This document shows positions 1-5,124 of a DNA stretch of 5,124 nucleotides, piece by piece. The notes beneath the pieces were generated by a model. The model was not told where the DNA came from. It made no database searches and saw only the letters and a program-made list of their open reading frames with translations. The stretch covers positions 1-5,124 of the forward strand of contig JAEZLC010000223.1 of assembly GCA_023435965.1 (NCBI GenBank). Reading direction: 5' to 3'. The position numbers and the translations under genes are program-made. Each line of letters begins with the position of its first letter. Position 1 is the stretch's first letter. Source of the stretch: Cyanobacteria bacterium OH_CDB_58 (lineage in GTDB: Bacteria > Cyanobacteriota > Vampirovibrionia > Gastranaerophilales > Gastranaerophilaceae).

Positions 1-900
1 AAAAATACTTTGGAAAACCTTGCCAAAGACAAAAATATTGACCTACAACTAGAGTTGGAAAAGGATTTAGATCTTGTTTATATCGATTCTCAAAGGATGG
101 AGCAAGTTTTAGCCAACTTGATTTCGAATGCTGTCAAGTTCACTCCTGATAACGGCAAAATTTGTGTATCAACTTCAAAAATGACGAAAGAAGAGCTCTT
201 GAAGGTCGAATTTTTTGAAGAGTTCCCTAAATACCTGAGCAAAGAATACGTAAAAGTTGAGGTTTCAGATAGTGGAATAGGAATTGCTCAAGAAGATGTT
301 AAGAAAATCTTTGATAAATTCGAGCAAATTGAGAATTCATTAAGCAGAAAAATAGGCGGAACCGGTCTAGGCTTGCCTATTGCAAAACAACTGGTTGAAA
401 CTCATCGAGGCTTAATTTGGGTAGAGAGCGAAGTAAATATCGGCTCCAGATTTAATATAGCTATCCCTGTTTTAACTGAAGAAGAAACGTTTGTTGTTCA
501 GTTGGGGCAAGATATTTCCAAGGCAAAACAAAATCATTCAACGGTGGGTCTTGTCGGCTTAAAAGAGAAAACGACTAATTCGTGTTCTTTTATTGACAGG
601 GTTCTTTCTGAGGGTTTAATAAGAAAAACGGCGACTTCCAGAGATTTTTCATATGTAGATGATGATCAGAGATATTACTTTTTCTATTCATCAGATATGG
701 ATTCTTTCGCCTTGGATTTTGTAAAGAAAAAACTGGAAGGTTATATCAAGATTTGTGGAAAAGAATTTAATGATTGTGCTATATTGTATTCAACGGCTCT
801 TTATCCGAACGATGCGTTGAGTGCAGAAGAACTTATAAAAAAAGCAAAAGTGTCCTTTAAAGAGGTAGGTTATGAAGAAGATTTTAATTGTAGACGATGA
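1..900 (+). CDS. Sensor histidine kinase, C-terminal part (HATPase_c plus degenerate GGDEF-like tail), 5'-truncated by window edge
   Basis: The frame is open from base 1, so this is the last 299 residues of a longer kinase; the TTG at position 10 is not a credible start because the HATPase fold is already under way. Numbering from base 1, the ATP-binding domain shows an N-box (NLISNAVKF, about residues 39-47), a G1 box (DSGIGI, 90-95), an F-box (FDKFEQ, 104-109) and a G2 box (GGTGLGL, 119-125), ending near residue 157. All nucleotide-binding motifs are intact, so ATP binding and autophosphorylation are expected; the phosphoacceptor His lies upstream of the window. A charged insert of about 20 residues (61-83) separates the N-box from G1. 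Residues about 175-290 form an extra tail resembling a degenerate GGDEF domain: YVDDDQRYYFFY sits where the GGDEF strand-loop should be, and ALYPNDALSAEELIKKAK matches the family's usual C-terminal pattern. The gene overlaps the response regulator by 29 bp, so the two are almost certainly partners. The sensed signal is unknown. Confidence 0.93.
   Translation, partial: KNTLENLAKDKNIDLQLELEKDLDLVYIDSQRMEQVLANLISNAVKFTPDNGKICVSTSKMTKEELLKVEFFEEFPKYLSKEYVKVEVSDSGIGIAQEDVKKIFDKFEQIENSLSRKIGGTGLGLPIAKQLVETHRGLIWVESEVNIGSRFNIAIPVLTEEETFVVQLGQDISKAKQNHSTVGLVGLKEKTTNSCSFIDRVLSEGLIRKTATSRDFSYVDDDQRYYFFYSSDMDSFALDFVKKKLEGYIKICGKEFNDCAILYSTALYPNDALSAEELIKKAKVSFKEVGYEEDFNCRR
520..879 (+). other. Degenerate GGDEF-like domain at the kinase C-terminus
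   Basis: This part of the kinase follows the HATPase domain and should not exist in a simple kinase. The order of elements matches a shortened GGDEF fold: a first strand (VGLVGLKE), a second strand-turn-strand (YVDDDQRYYFFYSS) in place of the R-x-GGDEF-x-x-x-LP hairpin, a helix (DFVKKKLEGYI), then a strand plus helix (YSTALYPNDALSAEELIKKAK) resembling the S-I-G-I-A-x-YP-x-D...AEELL-x-x-AD stretch near the end of diguanylate cyclases. The GG(D/E)EF catalytic signature is absent and the segment between the first strand and the hairpin is short, so cyclase activity is not expected. Its role could be nucleotide sensing, dimerisation or partner docking. The assignment rests on pattern similarity read by eye. 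Confidence 0.55.
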
Positions 901-1237
901 ACAGGATATTGTAGAAACCCTTCAGTTTATGCTTGAAGCAGAAGGCTATGACTGTTCGGTTGCATTTGATGGGGAGTCAGGGTTAAGTTTGGCAAAAGAA
1001 CTTAAACCGGATTTGATTATTCTTGATGTTATGATGCCAAAAATAAACGGCTATAAAATAAGCCGACTGCTCAAGTATGATAATAAATATAAAGACATTC
1101 CGATAATTATGATTACGGCACGCTCTCAAGACGAGGACAAGATGATTGGGGAAGAGACTGGGGTAAATGAGTACATTACAAAACCCTTTGAGATAGATTT
1201 TGTTGTTAGCCGCGTTAAGAGTTATTTAGGAAGCTAA
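872..1237 (+). CDS. Single-domain response regulator (CheY-like receiver)
   Basis: This 121-residue protein is a complete receiver domain with no output domain. The acidic pocket (D8, D9, with E10 following), the phosphoacceptor D52 in the LDVMMP motif, the switch T82 and the conserved lysine K104 in a KPF motif are all present, so it should accept phosphate from a histidine kinase. The ATG at 872 is preceded by AGAGG at 861-865 with six bases of spacing, which supports this start inside the kinase gene. The last 29 bp of the kinase gene overlap this one, and the GspE-like gene starts one base after its stop, so the three are likely one transcript. With no DNA-binding or enzymatic output it must act by protein contact or as a phosphorelay intermediate; the adjacent GspE-like protein is the obvious candidate target, which is inference. 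Confidence 0.95.
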   Translation: MKKILIVDDEQDIVETLQFMLEAEGYDCSVAFDGESGLSLAKELKPDLIILDVMMPKINGYKISRLLKYDNKYKDIPIIMITARSQDEDKMIGEETGVNEYITKPFEIDFVVSRVKSYLGS

Positions 1238-1238
1238 A

Positions 1239-2621
1239 ATGGAATTCGTTACTAATAAAACTCTTGAAAAATTAAAGTATGACTTGGTTAGAGATGGCCT
1301 TATAGGATATGATGATATCGAAAAGGCACAGGAAATCGCTAACGCTCAAAATGTTAATATTGGGCAGGTTTTAATCAGTTCTCATCTGATTTCAGAGGAA
1401 AAACTGTTAAAATTCTTAGAGGGTAAACTTCACATCCCTTACGTTGACTTGAAGGATTATTCTCTTGATACAAGGTGCTTGGAATATATTTCTTTTAATG
1501 ATGCTCAAAAATATAAAATTATTCCTCTTTTTAAGATTGAGAATGTGTTGACTGTTGCCATGGCCGATCCGCTGGATTTGTTTGCCATAGATAAGATTGT
1601 TGAGAAGTCAGGCTGTGATATTGAGCCTGTTATTTCTGCTGAACATCTTGTACTGCAAAAGATTGAAGAGTATTATAAAAGTGAAAACAGTGTAGGGCAG
1701 ATATTTATAGATGACAATCATAACAAATATGATTGGCGAGAAGAGCTGCATGTAGATTCCTTATCTGATGAACATATACAGCTTCTAATTCGTGCTATTT
1801 TAAAACAGGCTATTTCTGAAAATATTCACGAATTATTTTTTGAACATGTTCCAAATGGACTCAGCGTAAACTTTAGAAGTAATTCACAGGTTACTCCTAC
1901 GGGTCAAATTCCCAGCTTGCTCGTGGCTCCTTTTATATCAAAGTTAAAAGCTTTATCGGCCCTTGACCCTAATGTTTCTGAGCTTCCTCAGTTGGGTAAA
2001 TTGATTTTTAAAGTTGACGAAATGACATTGATTGCAAGTATTTCCGCTTTTCCAACAATCCATGGTGAAAGAATTTCTCTTAAAATATATAAACCTCCAA
2101 AAAAACTCAGAGAAATTGGCTTTGATGAAAATCAAATAAGCACCATACAAAAGTCTTTAGAAAAACCTGGAATAGTCCTTGTTTGCGGCTCGTCATTGAG
2201 CGGAAAAACCCATGTTATTTATTCGGTCTTATCAGAATTTTCTTCTGTTCACAAGAATATAATGACGATCGAGTCTATTTCTAAATATAATTTAGAAAAT
2301 ATTCATCAAACTGAACTTAATGAAAATATAGGCTTTAACATAGATAAGGCTATGAGATTTATTGAGTTCCAATCTCCGGATATTGTATATTTTGAAGGGA
2401 TTACGACCAAAGAAGGCCTAGATTATTTCAGCTCTCTTGTGTTTAAAAACAGGACTTTGATTACGGAATTTTTAACAGACAACATGGCCGATTTGAATAA
2501 AAAACTTTCGTATGATGATTTTGCCATGTTTAAGCCGCTTTTGAGCTGTTTGATTTTTATTCATGGCAAGGATAGCATAGAAGTCTTTGATAGCAACGAC
2601 CTTAAGAAATATATTTCATAG
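1239..2621 (+). CDS. GspE/PilB-family secretion-ATPase-like protein with MshEN N-terminus and degenerate ATPase core
   Basis: This 460-residue protein has the domain order of type II secretion/type IV pilus assembly ATPases. Residues about 8-63 resemble the MshEN helical repeats (IGQVLISSHLISEEKL), and 64-147 are the rest of the T2SSE N-domain (IPYVDL, then LTVAMADPLDLFAID, ending IEEYY). Residues 175-285 match the N2 domain (FISKLKALSALD, ELPQLGKL, FPTIHGERISLKIY), and 290 onward the RecA-like core, with Walker A GSSLSGKT at 317-324. Key catalytic parts are altered: the Asp-box EDPVE is ESISK (345-349), the Walker B segment DPDxxxxGEIRD is SPDIVYFEGITT (379-390) with G and E in swapped order, the His-box TGH is gone, and no tetracysteine zinc motif is seen. 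Family members usually exceed 550 residues, so the core is also shortened. It may bind ATP but is probably not a working motor. AGGAA at 1228-1232 lies six bases before the ATG, one base after the regulator stop. It likely acts in the cytoplasm at a pilus or secretion machine. Confidence 0.88.
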   Translation: MEFVTNKTLEKLKYDLVRDGLIGYDDIEKAQEIANAQNVNIGQVLISSHLISEEKLLKFLEGKLHIPYVDLKDYSLDTRCLEYISFNDAQKYKIIPLFKIENVLTVAMADPLDLFAIDKIVEKSGCDIEPVISAEHLVLQKIEEYYKSENSVGQIFIDDNHNKYDWREELHVDSLSDEHIQLLIRAILKQAISENIHELFFEHVPNGLSVNFRSNSQVTPTGQIPSLLVAPFISKLKALSALDPNVSELPQLGKLIFKVDEMTLIASISAFPTIHGERISLKIYKPPKKLREIGFDENQISTIQKSLEKPGIVLVCGSSLSGKTHVIYSVLSEFSSVHKNIMTIESISKYNLENIHQTELNENIGFNIDKAMRFIEFQSPDIVYFEGITTKEGLDYFSSLVFKNRTLITEFLTDNMADLNKKLSYDDFAMFKPLLSCLIFIHGKDSIEVFDSNDLKKYIS

Positions 2622-2648
2622 TTTGTTTAGAAAAAATTCATTTTTGAT

Positions 2649-3854
2649 TTATTTCTGACACTCTACATACAAGCTTATGCCTTCATATTTATCAAAATGA
2701 GGGTTTCTCAATTCAGGGTCGCTGGATTTAAGATAAGAGCTTTTTCTTATATTTTTAAATCCTGCCTTTTCAAGCATTTTTTTAACTTTATCATAGTATA
2801 AGGCATTTCTGTGTGCTATGTAGGGTCTTGTCTCATCTACAAGGCTGACGCACCAGTCTAAAAATTCTTCTTTAGAAAGGGTTTCGAATTTTTCTTTTAC
2901 AACTTCTTCGCTAACAACGGGACCGCCTGCCAGGTGTTCATAGCTTACGAATGAGTTAAGAAGCATTTCTCCAATGTGGCTTTGTTTTAACCAGCTGAAC
3001 CAGGCTTTATTGTTCTTTTTATAGTTTTCAAGGGCAATATCTGCGTCTGGGCAACTTAATCTGAATGTTGCACCCGGTTTCATGCATCTGTGCAATTCTG
3101 AGAACATATGCTCTATGTGCTCATCTTTAATGTGTTCTATGCAGTGAGAAGAAAAAGCCTTTTCTATGCAGTTGTCTTCTATTTCAAAAGGTTTCATCTC
3201 CCTTAAATCCGCGAAGAAATCGGCTTCTTTATAGCAGTCTAGAGTTCGCCATCCCTTGGCAGCCCATAGCCCGGCACCAATGTTTAATTTTAAAGGTCCA
3301 CCAGTGTATGGTTCAGAGTGAAGTTCATCAAATTGTACTTTTAATGTTTCAATAAATTCTTTGTAATGTTTGCTATAGTGTTCGTTTGCGTAAACGTAGA
3401 ATCTGCTTTTGTTTCTATGATAGACTTTTGCGATAGTTTCGTTTAGCTCTTGCAATGTGGAAACAACAAAGACATTATTTCTTCCCAATGACGACGAATA
3501 GTCAATTATTTCTAATGCCAATCTTAATGTTTCTATGCAGGGTTCCCATACAATTATTGATCCTAAAGTATTGTTTGCAAAAAAGCTTGCCAAGTATCCT
3601 AATTCAAAACCGACAAGTACTTGAGTGTCATATTCAGTGTTGGAAGGGACGCTTTCAAAGAGTTTTACGGCTTCATTTAATGGCTCAGTCGGGCTGTTTA
3701 ATACGAAGCCGTCTTTCACAAGTACTACTTCTTTATTTTCTGTGTATAAGAAGGCAAATTTTGAGTTGAATTTTTCTAAAGATTCTATTTTTCTTGCTAA
3801 TACCTTGTTGCTTTTGGCAATGTATTGGATATTTTGTTGTAAATTGTTTGACAT
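2649..3854 (-). CDS. Maf/DUF115-like domain fused to SAM-dependent methyltransferase
   Basis: This 401-residue cytoplasmic protein has two parts. Residues about 1-180 resemble the Rossmann-like domain of Maf (motility accessory factor, DUF115) proteins: QVLVGFELGYLASFF (78-92), a strand ending in an acid (IIVWEP, 100-105) and ETLRLALEIIDYS follow that pattern. Residues 185-400 are a class I methyltransferase: motif I LKLNIGAG (188-195), GWRTLD (201-206), the SSHCIEHI segment (235-242) that aligns with the xxHxxEHx signature of this group, and MKPGATFRLSCPD (258-270). The reaction is methyl transfer from S-adenosylmethionine; the substrate is unknown, though relatives of both halves occur in surface-glycan and flagellin-glycosylation loci. 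The ATG at 3854 is preferred over the in-frame upstream ATG at 3968 because a GAGGG lies four bases upstream and the 38-residue extension would cross the putative promoter. It converges on the GspE-like gene with a 27-bp gap. Confidence 0.85.
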   Translation of the reverse strand: MSNNLQQNIQYIAKSNKVLARKIESLEKFNSKFAFLYTENKEVVLVKDGFVLNSPTEPLNEAVKLFESVPSNTEYDTQVLVGFELGYLASFFANNTLGSIIVWEPCIETLRLALEIIDYSSSLGRNNVFVVSTLQELNETIAKVYHRNKSRFYVYANEHYSKHYKEFIETLKVQFDELHSEPYTGGPLKLNIGAGLWAAKGWRTLDCYKEADFFADLREMKPFEIEDNCIEKAFSSHCIEHIKDEHIEHMFSELHRCMKPGATFRLSCPDADIALENYKKNNKAWFSWLKQSHIGEMLLNSFVSYEHLAGGPVVSEEVVKEKFETLSKEEFLDWCVSLVDETRPYIAHRNALYYDKVKKMLEKAGFKNIRKSSYLKSSDPELRNPHFDKYEGISLYVECQK

Positions 3855-3858
3855 TTTT

Positions 3859-3863
3859 CCCTC
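3859..3863 (-). promoter_or_regulatory. Shine-Dalgarno site fixing the methyltransferase start
   Basis: On the minus strand the sequence reads GAGGG, then AAAA, then ATG at 3854. No comparable purine-rich site precedes the longer in-frame start at 3968, so this site decides the shorter protein start. Confidence 0.7.
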
Positions 3864-3876
3864 AAAATTTCTATTT

Positions 3877-3907
3877 TTGAATAAAAGTAGTATGATTCTA
3901 GTATAAT
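3877..3907 (+). promoter_or_regulatory. Candidate plus-strand promoter with consensus -10, overlapping a minus-strand -10
   Basis: On the plus strand TTGAAT (3877-3882) and a perfect TATAAT (3902-3907) are separated by 19 bases, one or two longer than ideal. It would drive hydG with a leader of about 145 nt. The same bases read on the minus strand give TATACT (3905 down to 3900), correctly placed about 45 bases before the methyltransferase start, although its -35 is poor (ATATAA at 17-base spacing). The site may therefore serve both directions. This is sequence resemblance only; no start site is known. Confidence 0.4.
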
Positions 3908-3970
3908 CTTGTTTCTTCCCCTTTATATACACCAGAAGCATGATTTTTCCGTGATTGTATGTGAACATGC

Positions 3971-3990
3971 TTTATTAAGGTTTTATTAAG
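3971..3990 (+). repeat. Pair of direct repeats TTTATTAAG with 11-bp period
   Basis: TTTATTAAG occurs at 3971-3979 and again at 3982-3990, exactly one helical turn apart, four bases upstream of the candidate -35 of the proximal hydG promoter. Tandem half-sites with an 11-bp period are the typical layout for OmpR/PhoB-family activators, which bind as head-to-tail dimers just upstream of or over the -35. The region is AT-rich, so chance is possible. Confidence 0.4.
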
Positions 3991-3994
3991 TTTT

Positions 3995-4024
3995 TTGATT
4001 TAAGCAATTTGTTTGCAGTAGAAT
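3995..4024 (+). promoter_or_regulatory. Candidate proximal hydG promoter
   Basis: TTGATT (3995-4000) and TAGAAT (4019-4024) are separated by 18 bases and each resembles the vegetative sigma-factor consensus. Transcription would begin near 4031, giving a leader of roughly 28 nt before the ATG at 4059. The position just downstream of the 11-bp direct repeats suggests activator control, which is inference. Confidence 0.45.
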
Positions 4025-4043
4025 TTAAGTAAAGGTAGTTAAT

Positions 4044-4047
4044 AGGA
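4044..4047 (+). promoter_or_regulatory. Weak, distant Shine-Dalgarno site for hydG
   Basis: AGGA lies 11 bases before the ATG at 4059, longer spacing than the 4 to 6 bases seen for the other genes here. No better purine-rich site is closer, and no other in-frame start nearby fits the HydG N-terminus better. Confidence 0.45.
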
Positions 4048-4058
4048 CAAATTAAGTA

Positions 4059-5124
4059 ATGGCAGTAGATAGTAAAATTATCAATGAAGATCTTATTTTT
4101 GAACTCATTGATAAAAAAGTAGATGACGATAAAATTAAAGATATTTTAGATAAAGCGATGCAGCTTAAAGGTCTTTCTCTTGAAGAGTCGGCAATGCTAT
4201 TGAACGTCGAAGATGAAAAAAATCTGGATATGATTTTTAAAGCGGCCAAAGAACTTAAAGAAAAGATTTACGGCAAAAGAATAGTTCTGTTTGCACCTTT
4301 ATATGCGAGTAATGTTTGCACCAATAACTGTGTGTATTGTGCATTTAGAGTTGACAATAAGGCTATTGAAAGAAGACATCTTACTCCTCAGGAAGTGGTT
4401 GACGAAGCAAAAGCAATAATGCAATTAGGTCACAAAAGAATTGTTCTTTTAACCGGTGAAGACTATAAACATGCCGGATTAGATTATCTTCAGGAAATAA
4501 TGGAGAGAATATACAAAGAAAAAGTATTTAACGGCGAAATAAGAAGAATAAATGTAAACATAGCACCGCTTAGCACAGAAGAATTCAGAAGATTGAAATC
4601 TTTTGGCATCGGTACTTATCAGCTTTTTCAGGAAACCTATCATAAAGAAACCTATAGTCAGGTTCATCCATCGGGTAAAAAAGCAAATTATGATTGGCGT
4701 CTTGAGGCTATGGATAGGGCTATAGAGGCAGGAATAGATGATGTAGGGATAGGTCCTTTATTCGGTCTTGCGGATTATAGGTTCGAGACACTAGCGACTC
4801 TTATGCACGCACATCACCTAGATAAAAAATATGGGGTCGGACCTCATACAATTTCTGTTCCAAGGATAGAGCATGCTGAAGGTGTTGATTTTTCTGACAA
4901 TCCTCCTTCTCAGTTTTCGGATAATGAATTCAAAAAAATAGTTGCGGTTCTTAGATTATCCGTTCCATATACAGGATTAATTCTTTCTACGAGAGAAACA
5001 CCTCAGTTAAGAAGAGAGATTCTCGAGTTGGGTATTTCACAGATGAGTGCCGAGTCTAAAACAAATCCGGGAGGATATAAGGTCTACAAAGATGCCGCAG
5101 AACAGTTTGAGATGGCAGATAGCA
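4059..5124 (+). CDS. hydG: [FeFe]-hydrogenase H-cluster radical SAM maturase HydG, N-terminal 355 residues (3' end cut by window edge)
   Basis: HydG is a radical SAM tyrosine lyase that makes the CO and CN ligands and an Fe(CO)2CN synthon for the H-cluster of [FeFe]-hydrogenase. The reading frame runs from the ATG at 4059 to the window end without a stop. The radical SAM cluster motif is CX3CX2C (C87, C91, C94) in NVCTNNCVYC. Family signatures follow in order: GHKRIVLLTGED (124-135), RRINVNIAP (162-170), GTYQLFQETYHKETY (185-199), NYDWRLEAMDRAIEAGIDDVGIG (210-232, a hallmark of HydG), LMHAHHLDKKYGVGPHTISVPR (248-269), VPYTGLILSTRE (302-313) and NPGGY (336-340). The family is usually about 470 residues, so roughly three quarters is present; the C-terminal domain carrying the auxiliary FeS-cluster cysteines lies beyond the window. 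ThiH, the related tyrosine lyase, is less likely because of the GIDDVGIG and GVGPHTISVPR stretches. Partners HydE, HydF and the hydrogenase are not in view. The gene has its own promoter region and is divergent from the methyltransferase. Confidence 0.95.
   Translation, partial: MAVDSKIINEDLIFELIDKKVDDDKIKDILDKAMQLKGLSLEESAMLLNVEDEKNLDMIFKAAKELKEKIYGKRIVLFAPLYASNVCTNNCVYCAFRVDNKAIERRHLTPQEVVDEAKAIMQLGHKRIVLLTGEDYKHAGLDYLQEIMERIYKEKVFNGEIRRINVNIAPLSTEEFRRLKSFGIGTYQLFQETYHKETYSQVHPSGKKANYDWRLEAMDRAIEAGIDDVGIGPLFGLADYRFETLATLMHAHHLDKKYGVGPHTISVPRIEHAEGVDFSDNPPSQFSDNEFKKIVAVLRLSVPYTGLILSTRETPQLRREILELGISQMSAESKTNPGGYKVYKDAAEQFEMADS

Noticed and set aside
10..900. TTG at position 10 as a start codon for the kinase
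   Set aside because: The frame is open to the left edge, the encoded domain begins mid-fold and the dimerisation/His domain is missing, so the true start lies upstream of the window.
1953..2150. Minus-strand open frame inside the GspE-like gene
   Set aside because: It lies opposite conserved N2-domain sequence and has no recognisable motif or ribosome-binding site.
2606..2617. Perfect palindrome GAAATATATTTC at the end of the GspE-like gene
   Set aside because: It is short, AT-only in its core, lies within codons and is expected by chance in DNA of this composition.
2622..2648. Possible bidirectional terminator between the convergent genes (AAAAATTCATTTTT)
   Set aside because: The inverted repeat has only A-T pairs with about five base pairs of stem and no G+C, too weak to call an intrinsic terminator.
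3455..3906. Two plus-strand open frames opposite the methyltransferase gene
   Set aside because: They are antisense shadows of a well-supported gene, with no family signature in their translations.
3855..3968. Longer methyltransferase protein starting at the minus-strand ATG at 3968
   Set aside because: The extra 38 residues do not resemble a domain or signal peptide that matches the family, there is no ribosome-binding site before 3968, and a good GAGGG site precedes the ATG at 3854.
4004..4016. Inverted repeat GCAA-N5-TTGC between the hydG -35 and -10
   Set aside because: The arms are only four bases long, so chance is a sufficient explanation without comparative evidence.
4052..4667. Minus-strand open frames opposite hydG
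   Set aside because: Both lie opposite conserved HydG coding sequence; their hydrophobic character comes from reading AT-rich, Lys/Glu-rich codons backwards.

Overview
The window is AT-rich (about one third G+C by eye) and densely coding. All three stop codons are used as stops (TGA, TAA, TAG), so the standard bacterial code applies. It looks like chromosomal DNA of an anaerobic or fermentative bacterium: it has the front of an [FeFe]-hydrogenase maturase gene (hydG), plus two-component signalling and a type II secretion/type IV pilus-type ATPase relative. A gut or sediment lineage such as the non-photosynthetic Cyanobacteria relatives (Melainabacteria/Vampirovibrionia) would fit, but the sequence does not prove a phylum. 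There are no RNA genes, insertion sequences, CRISPR arrays or phage genes.

Layout. From 1 to 2621 on the + strand there are three tightly packed genes: the C-terminal part of a sensor histidine kinase (1-900, open at the left edge), a single-domain CheY-like response regulator (872-1237, overlapping the kinase by 29 bp), and a 460-residue GspE/PilB-like protein (1239-2621, one base after the regulator). A convergent minus-strand gene (2649-3854) encodes a two-part protein: an N-terminal Rossmann-like domain resembling the Maf/DUF115 glycan-transfer family, followed by a SAM-dependent methyltransferase. A 204-bp divergent intergenic region (3855-4058) carries plausible promoters for both sides and a pair of 11-bp-spaced direct repeats. 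hydG begins at 4059 and runs off the right edge.

How the genes may work together. The first three genes look like one co-transcribed, translationally coupled signalling module. The kinase has an intact ATP-binding domain followed by about 115 residues that resemble a degenerate GGDEF domain. The receiver has every residue needed for phosphotransfer but no output domain. The third protein keeps the MshEN-type N-terminus (a known c-di-GMP-binding fold in other proteins) and the Walker A loop of secretion ATPases, but has lost the Asp-box aspartate, the normal Walker B GE-I-RD arrangement, the His-box and the zinc-binding cysteines. My inference is that the third protein is a regulatory, probably non-motor, relative of PilB/GspE controlled by the two-component pair, possibly acting on surface motility or secretion. 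This module is the most interesting item in the window. The methyltransferase and hydG appear unrelated to it in function.
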